A stretch of DNA of 64,000 bases, from positions 124,001 to 188,000 of the forward strand of contig NZ_FNHN01000002.1 in assembly GCF_900103525.1 (NCBI RefSeq), given 5' to 3'. The translations under genes and the position numbers were made by a program. Below are positions 34,484-43,450 of the stretch, piece after piece. Each line of letters begins with the position of its first letter. Position 1 is the first letter of the stretch. The notes under the pieces are model-generated. The model saw nothing but the letters and a program-made list of their open reading frames with translations. It was not told the DNA's origin and ran no database searches. The stretch comes from Bacillus sp. OK048. GTDB taxonomy: Bacteria; Bacillota; Bacilli; Bacillales; Cytobacillaceae.

Positions 34484-34864
34484 TTAAAATTTAAAATTGC
34501 AATCTATTACACATCGATATAAATTAACTTCTTGTTCATAGAGTTCGACAGGTTTGTGGTAGGTTACATTTTGGATAAAAGGACCGTTTTCACCTATGTT
34601 TCGACCAATAAAAGATATGATTTGAGATATTACTAGTTTGGTCAGCGATTTCATGCTTCCATATGAGGCTTGCACGATATTAATCTCACAATCAACTTCT
34701 TTACTAGATAAGTAACCTAGCAAGCTTTTATCCTGTACGCCTTCCGATGACACATAGATAATGTAAGGCGCCTTAGTCCCCTCGGTAGCGTTAAGGGGAA
34801 ACACCTTATTAGTCAATCCTGCTATAGTGCCTAATTCGGCCCTTAATGCCTCCTCAAAGTCCAT
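34484..34864 (-). CDS. Tail terminator/completion protein (DUF3168-like)
   Basis: 126 residues. FEEALRAELGTIAGLTNKVFP, then APYIIYVSSEG and YHKPVELYEQEVNLYRCVID match the minor capsid/tail completion family between HK97 gp10 and the tail tube protein. The ATG at 34864 follows GAGGTG. Confidence 0.75.
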   Translation of the reverse strand: MDFEEALRAELGTIAGLTNKVFPLNATEGTKAPYIIYVSSEGVQDKSLLGYLSSKEVDCEINIVQASYGSMKSLTKLVISQIISFIGRNIGENGPFIQNVTYHKPVELYEQEVNLYRCVIDCNFKF

Positions 34865-34872
34865 AAAACACC

Positions 34873-35310
34873 TCACTTTAATTTATCTATCTCTTTACCC
34901 ATCACGTCTAGGACTTTATCCTGGATCTGCTTATCGTTGTCCTCAATGGATTTTCTTAAATACCGGTAGCCAGGGACATACCTACCGTCCCGAGTTAAAA
35001 AACCGTATTCCTGCGATGCCGGGTAGTATGCCCTTTTCCCAGCTTTTGACTCTTTTACAAAAACATGATTAAGAGCTTTATCAAGCGTAACTTGGTAAAC
35101 TTTTTTACCTTTTATTTTTGTACGCTCCCCGACCAATTTAATGCCCTTTTTAAGATCTCCACTATCGACAGGGGCATTTGCTCTTGCCGCCTTTAATGAA
35201 ACACTAGCTCCCTGCCTTGCCGCTTTTGTGACGACTTTTTGCGGTAACTGACCGAGCTGTTTAATGGTTTTCTCCAACTCTTTCATACCAATGATTTCAT
35301 TACGTGCCAA
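34873..35310 (-). CDS. HK97 gp10-like head-tail joining protein
   Basis: 145 residues; MKELEKTIKQLGQLPQKVV, then AARANAPVDSGDLKKGIK is the family signature, and YYPASQEYG..YVPGYRYLRKSI the C-terminal motif. Tail-completion protein in the neck. Confidence 0.88.
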   Translation of the reverse strand: MARNEIIGMKELEKTIKQLGQLPQKVVTKAARQGASVSLKAARANAPVDSGDLKKGIKLVGERTKIKGKKVYQVTLDKALNHVFVKESKAGKRAYYPASQEYGFLTRDGRYVPGYRYLRKSIEDNDKQIQDKVLDVMGKEIDKLK

Positions 35311-35631
35311 TTAAATCACTTCCTTGCATAACAATTCCAGGTAGCGATTCTGCTCATTGATGTTAATTGGTGGGGCGATGATCTCAAGTGTTCGCTTGCC
35401 GTGTTTAATACGCATATTTGGCAGTATATCCTGTCGATATCGAATAATAACCTTTGAAGTTAATTCAGCATGAACTTGCTTTGCCCAAAAGTATTCACGG
35501 CCCTGCAACGGTTTAATATTAGCCCATACGGTAGCGATTACTGGACTGGCACCTTCTGTTTCACCGTAAGAGTTTTGGTTGCCAGATGGTCCGATAATTG
35601 TAATCCGCTTATCTAGTTTGCCGGGATTCAT
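35311..35631 (-). CDS. Head closure protein (SPP1 gp16-like)
   Basis: 106 residues. LDKRITIIGP at the N-terminus, VWANIKPLQGREYFWAKQ and RTLEIIAPPININEQNRYLELLC are family hallmarks. It closes the connector after DNA packaging. Overlaps the upstream connector gene by four bases. Confidence 0.88.
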   Translation of the reverse strand: MNPGKLDKRITIIGPSGNQNSYGETEGASPVIATVWANIKPLQGREYFWAKQVHAELTSKVIIRYRQDILPNMRIKHGKRTLEIIAPPININEQNRYLELLCKEVI

Positions 35632-35918
35632 GTGCTTTCACCTTCAACTGGCGCATACTGTAGCTGGGCCAACATGGACTGGATGGAAAAACGCGCCTTT
35701 TCAGATGGGCCGATGCTAATTAATTCTCTGTTTTCAAACCAGTCCGTAGCCAGGACAAAGCAGAAGATTTTTGCGCGGTTAACAGAACTGTCAAACTTAC
35801 GTCCCGTAGCACCTTCTAAATACTCTTCCGCCGCTCCGATGATGATAACAAGGATTGAGTCATCATCATCTCCATCAATCCGCATCCATGACTTCGTTTC
35901 TTCGAGTTCTATGATCAT
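35628..35918 (-). CDS. Head-tail connector protein (gp6-like)
   Basis: 96 residues. LEETKSWMRIDGDDDDSILVIII and AAEEYLEGATGR match the HK97 gp6-like adaptor family that binds under the portal. Start behind AAGGGGGA. Confidence 0.88.
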   Translation of the reverse strand: MIIELEETKSWMRIDGDDDDSILVIIIGAAEEYLEGATGRKFDSSVNRAKIFCFVLATDWFENRELISIGPSEKARFSIQSMLAQLQYAPVEGEST

Positions 35919-35962
35919 TTAATTTCCCCCTTTAAGGGAGAACGGCCAATAGGCCGCTCATA

Positions 35963-37063
35963 TTAGGCAATCGTGAATTCACCGTAAATATAAGATGCTT
36001 TATCAGCATCAATTACGTCGAACTGCTCAATAACACGTAATAGCGTTTGATTTTTCTTGAATCCAGCATGTTCAGAAGCATCAATATACATTTGATTTCG
36101 ATCTACAAACGTTACTCCATCTTGCGTGCTTCCGTAGAAAATAGGTACTTTCTTTGCAACGGTCGGTAATTCTGTGTTAGAGAAAACTTCCACCGGATAT
36201 CCCATGAACATCTTTTTCGTTGCATCTGTAGGATTCGGCTGTAAGATTGGACGGCCTGTAGAATCCATTGCGCTATCAAGATAATCAAAACCGTCTTGGT
36301 TAGTAGCAATAATTACATCTACAAAAGCAGGATCCATGTCCTTGTTCAAGGATGACTTTAAAGCTTTCCAGTCAGCAAGTGCCTTTACTGTTTTCCCTGC
36401 TTTTAATTGGGCAAAAATCTTTTTGTTTTCAGTCCGGATTGCCTTACGGTTGAACCATTTTCCAAGATAAGGAACTAAACCACCGGCCTCATTTTGAAGT
36501 AAGCGATTAGATACAGGTAAGATTGAACCATAATCCTTAATTGCATAAGATACATTGTTGAACTTAGGTTCATCGGAGTCAGGAATATCTGCTCCATCGG
36601 TAAAATTAGTTAATTCCGTTGTTGTACCATCTTCATAGACAAATGATCCTGTAAGAGTAGTCGTTGGGTAAGATCCTACCAACATACGAGCTGACTTGTA
36701 CTGGCGACGAAGTTCAGTGATTTGTGTGTGAATATCTTGTGGAATGATTAAGTTTTCACCATTTGCGCCACCTGTTACAAGTGCGTTTTCTATATCCGTC
36801 AGTTTTTCACCGCGAAGTGCCTTGTAGAAAGCGACTACTTCATCGGACTGTGATCGGTTAACTGGCTCCGGAACTTTATTCGCTATAGCTGCCTTTTCAT
36901 CAGCTTCGATTTTCTCTTGTACAGAAATCTTAGCTTGGAGAATTTCAATTTCACTATTTACCGCTTGGATTTCCTCAAGTTTTGCTTCTTTATTCTCAAG
37001 CAGCGCTTTCGCTTTTTTATTTAACGTCTCTAATTCCTGTTTCATTTCGATACTTTTCAACAT
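35963..37063 (-). CDS. Major capsid protein (HK97 fold)
   Basis: 366 residues. An N-terminal charged coiled coil (about 1-65) is the scaffolding delta domain removed by the phage protease. From about residue 100 the HK97 capsid fold follows: GGANGENLIIPQDIHTQI, then GYPVEVFSNTELP and FGSTQDG-like segment near the end. Start taken at ATG 37063 behind AAGGTGG; ATG 37045 is a weaker alternative. Confidence 0.92.
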   Translation of the reverse strand: MLKSIEMKQELETLNKKAKALLENKEAKLEEIQAVNSEIEILQAKISVQEKIEADEKAAIANKVPEPVNRSQSDEVVAFYKALRGEKLTDIENALVTGGANGENLIIPQDIHTQITELRRQYKSARMLVGSYPTTTLTGSFVYEDGTTTELTNFTDGADIPDSDEPKFNNVSYAIKDYGSILPVSNRLLQNEAGGLVPYLGKWFNRKAIRTENKKIFAQLKAGKTVKALADWKALKSSLNKDMDPAFVDVIIATNQDGFDYLDSAMDSTGRPILQPNPTDATKKMFMGYPVEVFSNTELPTVAKKVPIFYGSTQDGVTFVDRNQMYIDASEHAGFKKNQTLLRVIEQFDVIDADKASYIYGEFTIA

Positions 37064-37066
37064 AAT

Positions 37067-37822
37067 TTATACCACCTTCATTTGTAATTTTAATTTTGCT
37101 TTTGCTAATTCAAGCGCATTGTCGATATGATCTTCAACAGGCTTTGTAAATAGATCAACCGCATGATTAATGGATTGGCTTGCGCTATTCATCACAGATA
37201 AACGACTAAAGGATAGATCAACCGAATTTTGCACTTCTACTGGATTGTCCTGATATAAAACTCCGTCAGCAAAACCTTCTTTAACCGCGACGTTTGAGCT
37301 CATCCAAGTTTCGTCATCCATCATTTGTGAAATCTTATTTCTTGGTCTGCCTGTTTTCGAAATGTAAGCATTTATGATGGAATCCTTAACTGTGTCAAGA
37401 ACATCTGCGACTTTACGTAAATCGTGCATATTTCCTTGGGCCCTAGTTAACGGATTGTGTATCATCATGACCGCTACCGGTGACATGAGAATTTCATCTC
37501 CTGCCATCGCAATAACAGATGCAGCACTCATAGCTTTTCCGTCGATTTTAACGGTTATTTTCCCATCATGCTCTTTTAAAGCATTGTAGATGCTGGCGCC
37601 AGCAAACACGCTACCTCCGTAGGAATCAATCCACACGGTGAGGTCTTTGCCTTTAAATTCACTTAATGTATTTTTAAATGCGTTCGGTGCTGTTGCAGGC
37701 TCACCAAACCATTCATAAATCCATAAGTCTCCATCGTCAACAATGTCGCCCTCAATACGTAATTCAACGCTTTCAGGAGTAGTTTCTGTCGCTTCGTTTT
37801 TAATAAATTTCCAAAATTGCAT
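37067..37822 (-). CDS. ClpP-like capsid maturation protease
   Basis: 251 residues with a ClpP fold: WIDSYGGSVFAGASIYNAL (oxyanion part), catalytic Ser in GKAMSAASVIAMAGD and catalytic His in AVMMIHNPL. It cuts the delta domain off the capsid protein. Overlaps the portal stop by one base. Confidence 0.92.
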   Translation of the reverse strand: MQFWKFIKNEATETTPESVELRIEGDIVDDGDLWIYEWFGEPATAPNAFKNTLSEFKGKDLTVWIDSYGGSVFAGASIYNALKEHDGKITVKIDGKAMSAASVIAMAGDEILMSPVAVMMIHNPLTRAQGNMHDLRKVADVLDTVKDSIINAYISKTGRPRNKISQMMDDETWMSSNVAVKEGFADGVLYQDNPVEVQNSVDLSFSRLSVMNSASQSINHAVDLFTKPVEDHIDNALELAKAKLKLQMKVV

Positions 37823-39051
37823 TATTCACCACCTCCTTTCCCGTATTGGGTGCCTACGTCATTGATTGGGATGTAGTTACCATTCGCATAAAGCTCGTCT
37901 CCCCCATCTTTAGCCGGCAAATCTAAGTAACCCCTAGCTTCGTTAGGGGTGTAGATCATGTTATTCACGCCTTTAGATAAGGCCTCCATCTGCGATTTAA
38001 TATCAGCGCGAAGGATTACACCGATATTAAACTTCCAGAAGTACCCCTGTTCAATAAGATTTTCACTTATTGTCTTGTACGTAATCTCTTCTTCGTACTG
38101 CTTCAACGGAAATAGAAGCGTATCAACATAAAAAGCCAAGTTTTGCGCCTCTGCCGATGCGTAACTTGACTTTTCATAATCGTTTATTTGGTTAGGTTTA
38201 ATGCCAAATGCGGCTGCGATCTGCAAAGCTGTGTATTTTTTCAACTCAAAAAATTGGCTATCTGTTAGTTTAATATCTAATGGAACCAGTTTCATACCGA
38301 GAGGGACGGGAATAATTTTACCGGCATTTTTCGAGCCGTTGGCAAACTCTTCAAAACCTTTTACTAGTCTAGCTTTTGCCTTTTCGTCCAGGTCACCTGT
38401 ATATTCGAGCACGGCTTTTCCAGTCAGCCCGGTCTTGTATAAATTGTTCATGAATTTTTGGCTTTCAAGAGCGCCTTCTACGGTGCTTTTTAAAATGTCT
38501 CGCACTGGCTTTCCACTGATACCATCAAACGTCATAGATGTTTTAAAGTGCATCACTTCCCGGTCGCTAAACGTATACTGCTTTCCGGTACGCTTGTCGG
38601 TGTACTTGTACCATACTTTATCCTTTGTGCCTAAAATGCCAGCGTCATCTAACATTATTCGTACATCTTGGCTAGGCATTATCCACATATCTTTTAGGTG
38701 AGGTCCGACAAATCGGTTCCAAACATAGGCATTTCCAAAGTGGTTTCGGTTCATCTCTACCGTTGACCAAAAGATAGAACTCGTCATGTATGGATTCGGC
38801 CTTAATTTCAAAATGTTGTAAGCATCAGATTTATCACTTTTAATGATTCCTTTATCTGTACTTTGGTACATCTTGAGCGGGAGTTTACCCATACTTTCAG
38901 CAAGAATTTTCATGCATGCGAAATAAGTCGCCTCCGAGAGTTTATCCCCCGGCGTGTCTGTGTCGATCCCAAGCCATTCTAGTAGTTTCTTGTCGTTAAT
39001 TCCTGTTGATTCATTTTTTACCTTTTTCCTGAACCACCCGAATAATTTCAA
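37822..39051 (-). CDS. HK97-family portal protein
   Basis: 409 residues. ESMGKLPLKMYQS, then ILKLRPNPYMTSSIFW and GNAYVWN are family motifs; NQINDYEKSSYASAEAQNLAF near residue 290 is the portal wing/stem signature. Dodecameric DNA gate on the head vertex. Starts 12 bases after terL. Confidence 0.92.
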   Translation of the reverse strand: MKLFGWFRKKVKNESTGINDKKLLEWLGIDTDTPGDKLSEATYFACMKILAESMGKLPLKMYQSTDKGIIKSDKSDAYNILKLRPNPYMTSSIFWSTVEMNRNHFGNAYVWNRFVGPHLKDMWIMPSQDVRIMLDDAGILGTKDKVWYKYTDKRTGKQYTFSDREVMHFKTSMTFDGISGKPVRDILKSTVEGALESQKFMNNLYKTGLTGKAVLEYTGDLDEKAKARLVKGFEEFANGSKNAGKIIPVPLGMKLVPLDIKLTDSQFFELKKYTALQIAAAFGIKPNQINDYEKSSYASAEAQNLAFYVDTLLFPLKQYEEEITYKTISENLIEQGYFWKFNIGVILRADIKSQMEALSKGVNNMIYTPNEARGYLDLPAKDGGDELYANGNYIPINDVGTQYGKGGGE

Positions 39052-39063
39052 AGTCTCACCTCC

Positions 39064-40632
39064 TTACCATCCCATCATAGTGAGATAATCCTCTGTTGCC
39101 TGTATTAAATCAAGTTCAATTTCCTCGAACAGCATCGCCGTGGCCATTGCGTTAATAAGAGCAACAGTAACGTCAATTCTATCTTTCGACTTATTTTTCA
39201 TCGGCTTAATATTTTCATTGCCGTCCGCCGCTATGACAACATTCCCCCAGCACCAACGAGCAAGAGGATTCTTTTCATGAGTCATCATACCTCTTTTCAT
39301 CAGCTGTTCAATCATCTTCATGGCAGGGCTCATATGTTTCATATTTTGCGGAATTTCTACCACATCGACGCCTTTTTTCATTAGGCGCTGGGTTAACATC
39401 CGGCTGTTCCATGGATCCGTGCCGAGTGTTTGGATGTCGTATTGTTCATTGGCTCCTAGCAATCTAGCTTCGACAAAATCATAGTCCACAACATTACCAG
39501 GAGTAGCATGTAAAAACTTATCATTAACCCATTTTTGATAAGGTACCTTATCCCTGGCCACTCTTTCTTTCATGTTATCTTCCGGGATCCATGCGTCTTG
39601 GATAAACCGCCAATCCGGAATACCTTCCTGCGGTGGAAATAAGTAAACAGCAGCAGTGATATCCGTCGTACTGGATAAGTCCAAGCCTGGGTAGCACTTT
39701 TTTCCGACGAGCTCGGACAGGTTCCAATCTCCGTCTGTTTTATCCCACAGTGTAAGTGGTTGCCAACCAATCCGCTTTAAAGATATCCACTGATTCAACC
39801 GGAGCCAACGGAAAAGACGCTCTGCTGCTTCACTATTGCGAGCTGCAAGCGCCTCTTGTCTCACTGATTCTAAACTGATTGTGTGCCCAAGCGATGGATT
39901 GGCCTCGAACCAAGTTTTTTCGTCAAAGATATCAGCATCTTCTGGTGCACCATAAATCTTTACGTACCACGTTGGATCAACAAGTTCACCGTCTTTAATC
40001 TTCGTGGCTTGCTCGTGGATTTCCCAGCCGATGGAGTTGCGGTCTGGGTCGTCGCCAGCTGTCGTGATGACCCACCACAATGGTTCCTTACGAGCAGCAC
40101 CAGCGCCAAACGTCATAACATCCCATAGATCACGGTTAGGTTGAGCGTGTAATTCGTCAAAGATGACAACGGTCGGGTTAATACCGTGTTTCGAATAAGC
40201 TTCGGCGGACAAAACTTTTAAGATTGTGCCGGTCTCGATGTTTAATATTTCTTTTCGGCTGTCCGTGACCTTAAGGATTTTTCCAAGTTCCTCGTCCTGG
40301 TCAATCATGGCCACAGCTGCCTTATAAACTAAACTAGCTTGAGATCTGTCTGCTGCGCAACAATAAATCTGCCCCTGTGGACCATCGCAAACCAAATGGT
40401 AAACGGACAATCCTGCAATTGTGGTTGTCTTGGCATTTTTCTTTGGGATTTCTAGGTAAGCATATCGATGTTGACGGTAGCCTTGGTCGTTGACCGTGCC
40501 GTAAACATCCCATAATACTTCATGCTGCCAGTCGAGCAGGGTAAATGGCTGGCCGTAAAAGTCATCCGTCAGCTTAAGCATCTGGATAAACTCAATCGGC
40601 TCCATCGCTCTTGCTTTATCAATCCTAGCCAT
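39064..40632 (-). CDS. terL: Terminase large subunit
   Basis: 522 residues. N-terminal ATPase with a Walker-A-like LEIPKKNAKTTT and Walker B VVIFDELHA; C-terminal RNase-H-type nuclease with aspartates in PGLDLSSTTDITA and near GTDPWNSR. HK97/phi-type TerL, drives packaging. Start taken as ATG 40632 overlapping terS by 8 bases. Confidence 0.93.
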   Translation of the reverse strand: MARIDKARAMEPIEFIQMLKLTDDFYGQPFTLLDWQHEVLWDVYGTVNDQGYRQHRYAYLEIPKKNAKTTTIAGLSVYHLVCDGPQGQIYCCAADRSQASLVYKAAVAMIDQDEELGKILKVTDSRKEILNIETGTILKVLSAEAYSKHGINPTVVIFDELHAQPNRDLWDVMTFGAGAARKEPLWWVITTAGDDPDRNSIGWEIHEQATKIKDGELVDPTWYVKIYGAPEDADIFDEKTWFEANPSLGHTISLESVRQEALAARNSEAAERLFRWLRLNQWISLKRIGWQPLTLWDKTDGDWNLSELVGKKCYPGLDLSSTTDITAAVYLFPPQEGIPDWRFIQDAWIPEDNMKERVARDKVPYQKWVNDKFLHATPGNVVDYDFVEARLLGANEQYDIQTLGTDPWNSRMLTQRLMKKGVDVVEIPQNMKHMSPAMKMIEQLMKRGMMTHEKNPLARWCWGNVVIAADGNENIKPMKNKSKDRIDVTVALINAMATAMLFEEIELDLIQATEDYLTMMGW

Positions 40633-41116
40633 TGGCACCACGTCTCGCTAAAAACGCCGCCATTGAGGACGGTTTTTCCTTTTCAGGTGGTGTTTTCGGA
40701 ATAGATTTTACCCTGGCAGTTGGATTGAGGAAAAGACGATCCTCCAGTTTTAGTAGCGCGTCTCGTGTTTTGTTAATCGCTTTATACATCTCGATCAACT
40801 CCTCGGTAGACATGAATTCTTTTTCGCCACTGATGATTTCTTGCAGGCTATTTTCCTGGCTGACAAGCATGCAGTATCGATTAATGACTTGCTCATCCAG
40901 ACCGTCCACATACTCAATTTTTTTGTAAAGTTTTTTCAACCGTAAAAACTCTTTATGAGCAACAGGATCAGATTTCACGACAGACGATTCTTTGAAACTT
41001 GTTCCGGTGTAAAGCGACCGTTCTGCTTTTTCCCGATGCTCTAATTCCTTTTTAGTTCGATGGCTTTTTCCCTCGAGCTTTATCAGCTGCACGGGCTTAC
41101 TTCCTCGACCTGCCAT
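40625..41116 (-). CDS. terS: Terminase small subunit (P27 family)
   Basis: 163 residues. MAGRGSKPVQLIKLEGKSHRTKKELEHRE and the helical middle with YCMLVSQ are typical of P27-type small terminases that bind the packaging site. Strong ribosome binding site TAGGAGGTGATG. The HNH gene upstream is the usual neighbour in cos-type phages. Confidence 0.88.
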   Translation of the reverse strand: MAGRGSKPVQLIKLEGKSHRTKKELEHREKAERSLYTGTSFKESSVVKSDPVAHKEFLRLKKLYKKIEYVDGLDEQVINRYCMLVSQENSLQEIISGEKEFMSTEELIEMYKAINKTRDALLKLEDRLFLNPTARVKSIPKTPPEKEKPSSMAAFLARRGANG

Positions 41117-41119
41117 GAT

Positions 41120-41281
41120 TTCATCACCTCCTATCTAAAAAATTTCCATTTTGGGAAAAAACTTCGCGTTGATGGGCAAAGGGGGTGTTACGACTTTTGG
41201 GGGAAACTTTTTACCCTCCCCCTACCCCTTGCATAATTTTTAAATTGTGTAAAAAACCTAAACAATTCTGACGATATACAT
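41120..41281. other. Non-coding gap between HNH and terS, candidate cos region
   Basis: The gap holds G/C runs on an AT-rich background (AAAGGGGGTGTTACGACTTT, TTTGGGGG, then CCCTCCCCCTACCCC) with no open frame. In HK97-like cos phages the cohesive-end site lies just here, between HNH endonuclease and terS. The exact nick positions cannot be read. Confidence 0.45.
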
Positions 41282-41668
41282 CTATCTGTACTTAATCTTG
41301 TCCTCGGACGTCTTGACAGCATGACATGCGTTGCATAGCGATTGTAGGTTGCCTATCGATAGCCTCAAGTCCCATTCAATCTTAATCGGAATGATATGGT
41401 CCACCATGTCGGCTAGTGTTATCTCTTTAGACTCTAAGCAATGCAGACACAGCCCAAGGTCACGCAATAAAGCTTGCTCTCTCACCAGCTCCCATGGCTT
41501 TGAGTTATAGAAAGCAGCAGCATCTTTGTCACGCTTGTACTTGTCATAGTATTTGTAGCGATCCTTATTCTGCTGCGCTATTAGATGGGCGTGCTCATTG
41601 CAATACCTGTCACGTGTTAGGTTACGGCAGCCCGCTTTGTTGCATGGGCGTAATGGTTTAACTGGCAT
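41282..41668 (-). CDS. HNH endonuclease
   Basis: 128 residues. Two zinc-type pairs (CRNLTRDRYC at the start, CLHC in the middle), the HNH core DHIIPI, then NLQSLCNACHAVKT. In HNH-terS-terL phages it is needed with terminase for cos cleavage. ATG start. Confidence 0.9.
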   Translation of the reverse strand: MPVKPLRPCNKAGCRNLTRDRYCNEHAHLIAQQNKDRYKYYDKYKRDKDAAAFYNSKPWELVREQALLRDLGLCLHCLESKEITLADMVDHIIPIKIEWDLRLSIGNLQSLCNACHAVKTSEDKIKYR

Positions 41669-41671
41669 ATG

Positions 41672-41917
41672 TTAATAACCCATTCTAAGTGGCCTGCCTC
41701 TAAGGTCAGCTATAACTTCCGTCACAATCTTTCTTCCATCTACATTTATTGTGATATCCCTTTGACTCTTGTTCATTTGTTCCTCTAACTCTTTCAAAGC
41801 AGCTGTAGCTTTCTTAGCTGCTCTTGTCACTGCCTTTAAGCCCTTCAATGCTTCTGAACAATCGACATCAATCTTTACTTTTAATTCTCCTGCGTTTGAC
41901 TCGCGCTTTTCAGCCAT
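41672..41917 (-). CDS. Unknown small phage protein
   Basis: 81 residues; the first half contains an Ala/Lys-rich amphipathic helix (LKGLKAVTRAAKKATAALKEL) and the second a beta strand (ITINVDGRKIVTEVIADL). Shares the prophage late operon with HNH. ATG behind AAGGAG. Similar sequences precede HNH genes in Bacillus phages; function unknown. Confidence 0.6.
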   Translation of the reverse strand: MAEKRESNAGELKVKIDVDCSEALKGLKAVTRAAKKATAALKELEEQMNKSQRDITINVDGRKIVTEVIADLRGRPLRMGY

Positions 41918-41942
41918 GTCACAACAACTCCTTATAATTTAT

Positions 41943-42212
41943 TTAACAAGTACTCCTTGCTCTTGCCATATATGGCTTTCTAATTAGTACCTGGCTTTTC
42001 AATACTATTTTCTTAGGAGTATTCCAATCTGGTTTGTCATCCAGTATTAAGTAATATTCATTAATTTCTTCAACACATTTGACCAAAGCTCCCCAGGATT
42101 CTCGGCAAGAATCAACAAAAACAAATAATGCCTTCTTAAATTCATCAATTGCTATTCCGGTTATTGTTGCAAGCTCATAAAGTTGGGCTTCTTGTTCATC
42201 AGTTAGAATCAT
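41943..42212 (-). CDS. Unknown small phage protein
   Basis: 89 residues. MILTDEQEAQLYELATITG helix, a Trp/Glu-rich middle, basic end. It follows GTGAGGAG and overlaps the previous stop (ATGA). No family recognised. Confidence 0.6.
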   Translation of the reverse strand: MILTDEQEAQLYELATITGIAIDEFKKALFVFVDSCRESWGALVKCVEEINEYYLILDDKPDWNTPKKIVLKSQVLIRKPYMARARSTC

Positions 42213-42367
42213 TTTCTCCTCACAGCTCCATTCCGTCTTTCATACCTGTCACGTCTAGTCCCCATTAACTCTTCAATATCTTTTGTGCTAAGTTTTTCTT
42301 TGTTCGGTGATTTAAGTTTCTCTAGCTGCTGTTTCTGTTCTTTAGTTAAGTGATCCTCAATTCTCAT
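42209..42367 (-). CDS. Unknown small phage protein
   Basis: 52 residues, highly charged (EQKQQLEKLKSPNKEKLS; RRDRYERRNGAVRRK). The ATG at 42367 follows GAAGGTG. No family recognised. Confidence 0.55.
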   Translation of the reverse strand: MRIEDHLTKEQKQQLEKLKSPNKEKLSTKDIEELMGTRRDRYERRNGAVRRK

Positions 42368-42386
42368 TTCAACACCTTCCTTATTC

Positions 42387-42416
42387 AAAATAAAAAGCAC
42401 CCTCGAAAGGATGCTC
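42387..42416 (-). terminator. Terminator of the preceding small gene
   Basis: AGCATCCTTTCGAGGGTGCT followed by TTTTTATTTTG on the minus strand. Confidence 0.6.
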
Positions 42417-42428
42417 TCATAAATAATA

Positions 42429-42719
42429 TTAAATTAATCCATTTTCTTTTAACTCAATTTCACCATCTCTAGTAATATCAGCATTACTCCACCAAATCAT
42501 AGAAACACTATTATTGTACTTAGGATGTCTTTGACCACCAGTCCGAATTACTTCACCATCAAACTCAAGTAATCCATCACGCTCTAAGTTAGATAAATAA
42601 AATGCTGCTTCGTGCCTTCCGTATTCAAAATCAGTTTCCTTAAATTCTATTTTTTTACTAAACATTTTTTTATCATAATATGCTTTTAGAATATGTAACA
42701 TTTTTTCCTTGTTATCCAT
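42429..42719 (-). CDS. Unknown small phage protein, possible winged helix
   Basis: 96 residues. The run AAFYLSNLERDGLLEFDGEV looks like the recognition helix and wing of a winged-helix domain. ATG preceded by GAGGTGTTGAG. It forms a unit of its own between two non-coding stretches; no family recognised. Confidence 0.6.
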   Translation of the reverse strand: MDNKEKMLHILKAYYDKKMFSKKIEFKETDFEYGRHEAAFYLSNLERDGLLEFDGEVIRTGGQRHPKYNNSVSMIWWSNADITRDGEIELKENGLI

Positions 42720-42739
42720 CTCAACACCTCCCCTCGCTC

Positions 42740-42960
42740 AATATTATAGCGAAAGGAAAAAAATGGACAAATACAATCGTTCGTCAATAAACGACAAAAC
42801 AAAATTAAAAGAGCAGCCACCAGGATAACCCTCATGAAACTGCTCTTTCCTTTATTTCCGATAATATAAATTTATCATGTTAAATTCATAACAACACGAC
42901 TTATTTCCGGAATATTTTTGGAATATTTTCGATTTATTTCCGTACTATCTTCGACAGACG
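42740..42960. promoter_or_regulatory. Late-region control stretch with repeats and hairpin
   Basis: Gene-free. A hairpin AAAGAGCAGTTTCATGAGGG..CTGGTGGCTGCTCTTT lies at 42808-42848. Three direct copies of TTATTTCCG stand at 42852-42860, 42901-42909 and 42934-42942, with two GGAATATTTT copies between. These are candidate binding sites for the late regulator ArpU encoded just upstream. Confidence 0.45.
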
Positions 42961-42963
42961 ACG

Positions 42964-43191
42964 TTAATCTTCATGGTATTCGTAGGATTCTTGCACCATT
43001 TCAAAATCTTCTTTGGGTAGAACATCCTTGGCAACTTGACACCAATAACCTAAGTCTTGGACTGCCTCAACAAGTTCATTTATTGCTTTCTCTTGAGTGA
43101 TGATTTTTCCATCCAACAGCCATTTACCATGTTCATTTCTTTCAAGTGTATGAGCGTTCTTTTTGTGTAAACAAACTTTTAATTGCTTCAT
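42964..43191 (-). CDS. Unknown small phage protein
   Basis: 75 residues; KNAHTLERNEHGKWLLDGK then helices. ATG at 43191 best spaced behind GGAGGG (a second ATG lies one codon before). No family recognised. Confidence 0.6.
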   Translation of the reverse strand: MKQLKVCLHKKNAHTLERNEHGKWLLDGKIITQEKAINELVEAVQDLGYWCQVAKDVLPKEDFEMVQESYEYHED

Positions 43192-43207
43192 CATAATCCC
43201 TCCATAG

Positions 43208-43414
43208 CTAAGCTTTTACCAATACTTCTCTTGGCTTGTTACCAAAATAAGGTCCGACAATTCCTTCTTCTTCAAGACGATCAATAATTCTAGCAGCTGA
43301 AGTATATCCAATTCGTAAACGCCTTTGAACGAAAGCTGCAGATGCTATTTGCAAACGAATTACCTCTTCCTTGGCCAATTGATAATTTTCTTCTTCTGTT
43401 CTTTGATTTATCAT
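43208..43414 (-). CDS. Stand-alone FtsK gamma-domain protein
   Basis: 68 residues, almost entirely the winged-helix gamma domain of FtsK/SpoIIIE: QIASAAFVQRRLRIGYTSAA, RIIDRLEEEGIVGP and PREVLV. In cellular FtsK this domain reads the KOPS/SRS orientation sequences and activates XerD. Here the motor is missing, so the protein may bind host polar sequences or modulate host FtsK/SpoIIIE. ATG start. Confidence 0.87.
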   Translation of the reverse strand: MINQRTEEENYQLAKEEVIRLQIASAAFVQRRLRIGYTSAARIIDRLEEEGIVGPYFGNKPREVLVKA

Positions 43415-43450
43415 TAGTTTTTCTCCTCTTTTCTTACGTCGTCTTTTCTT

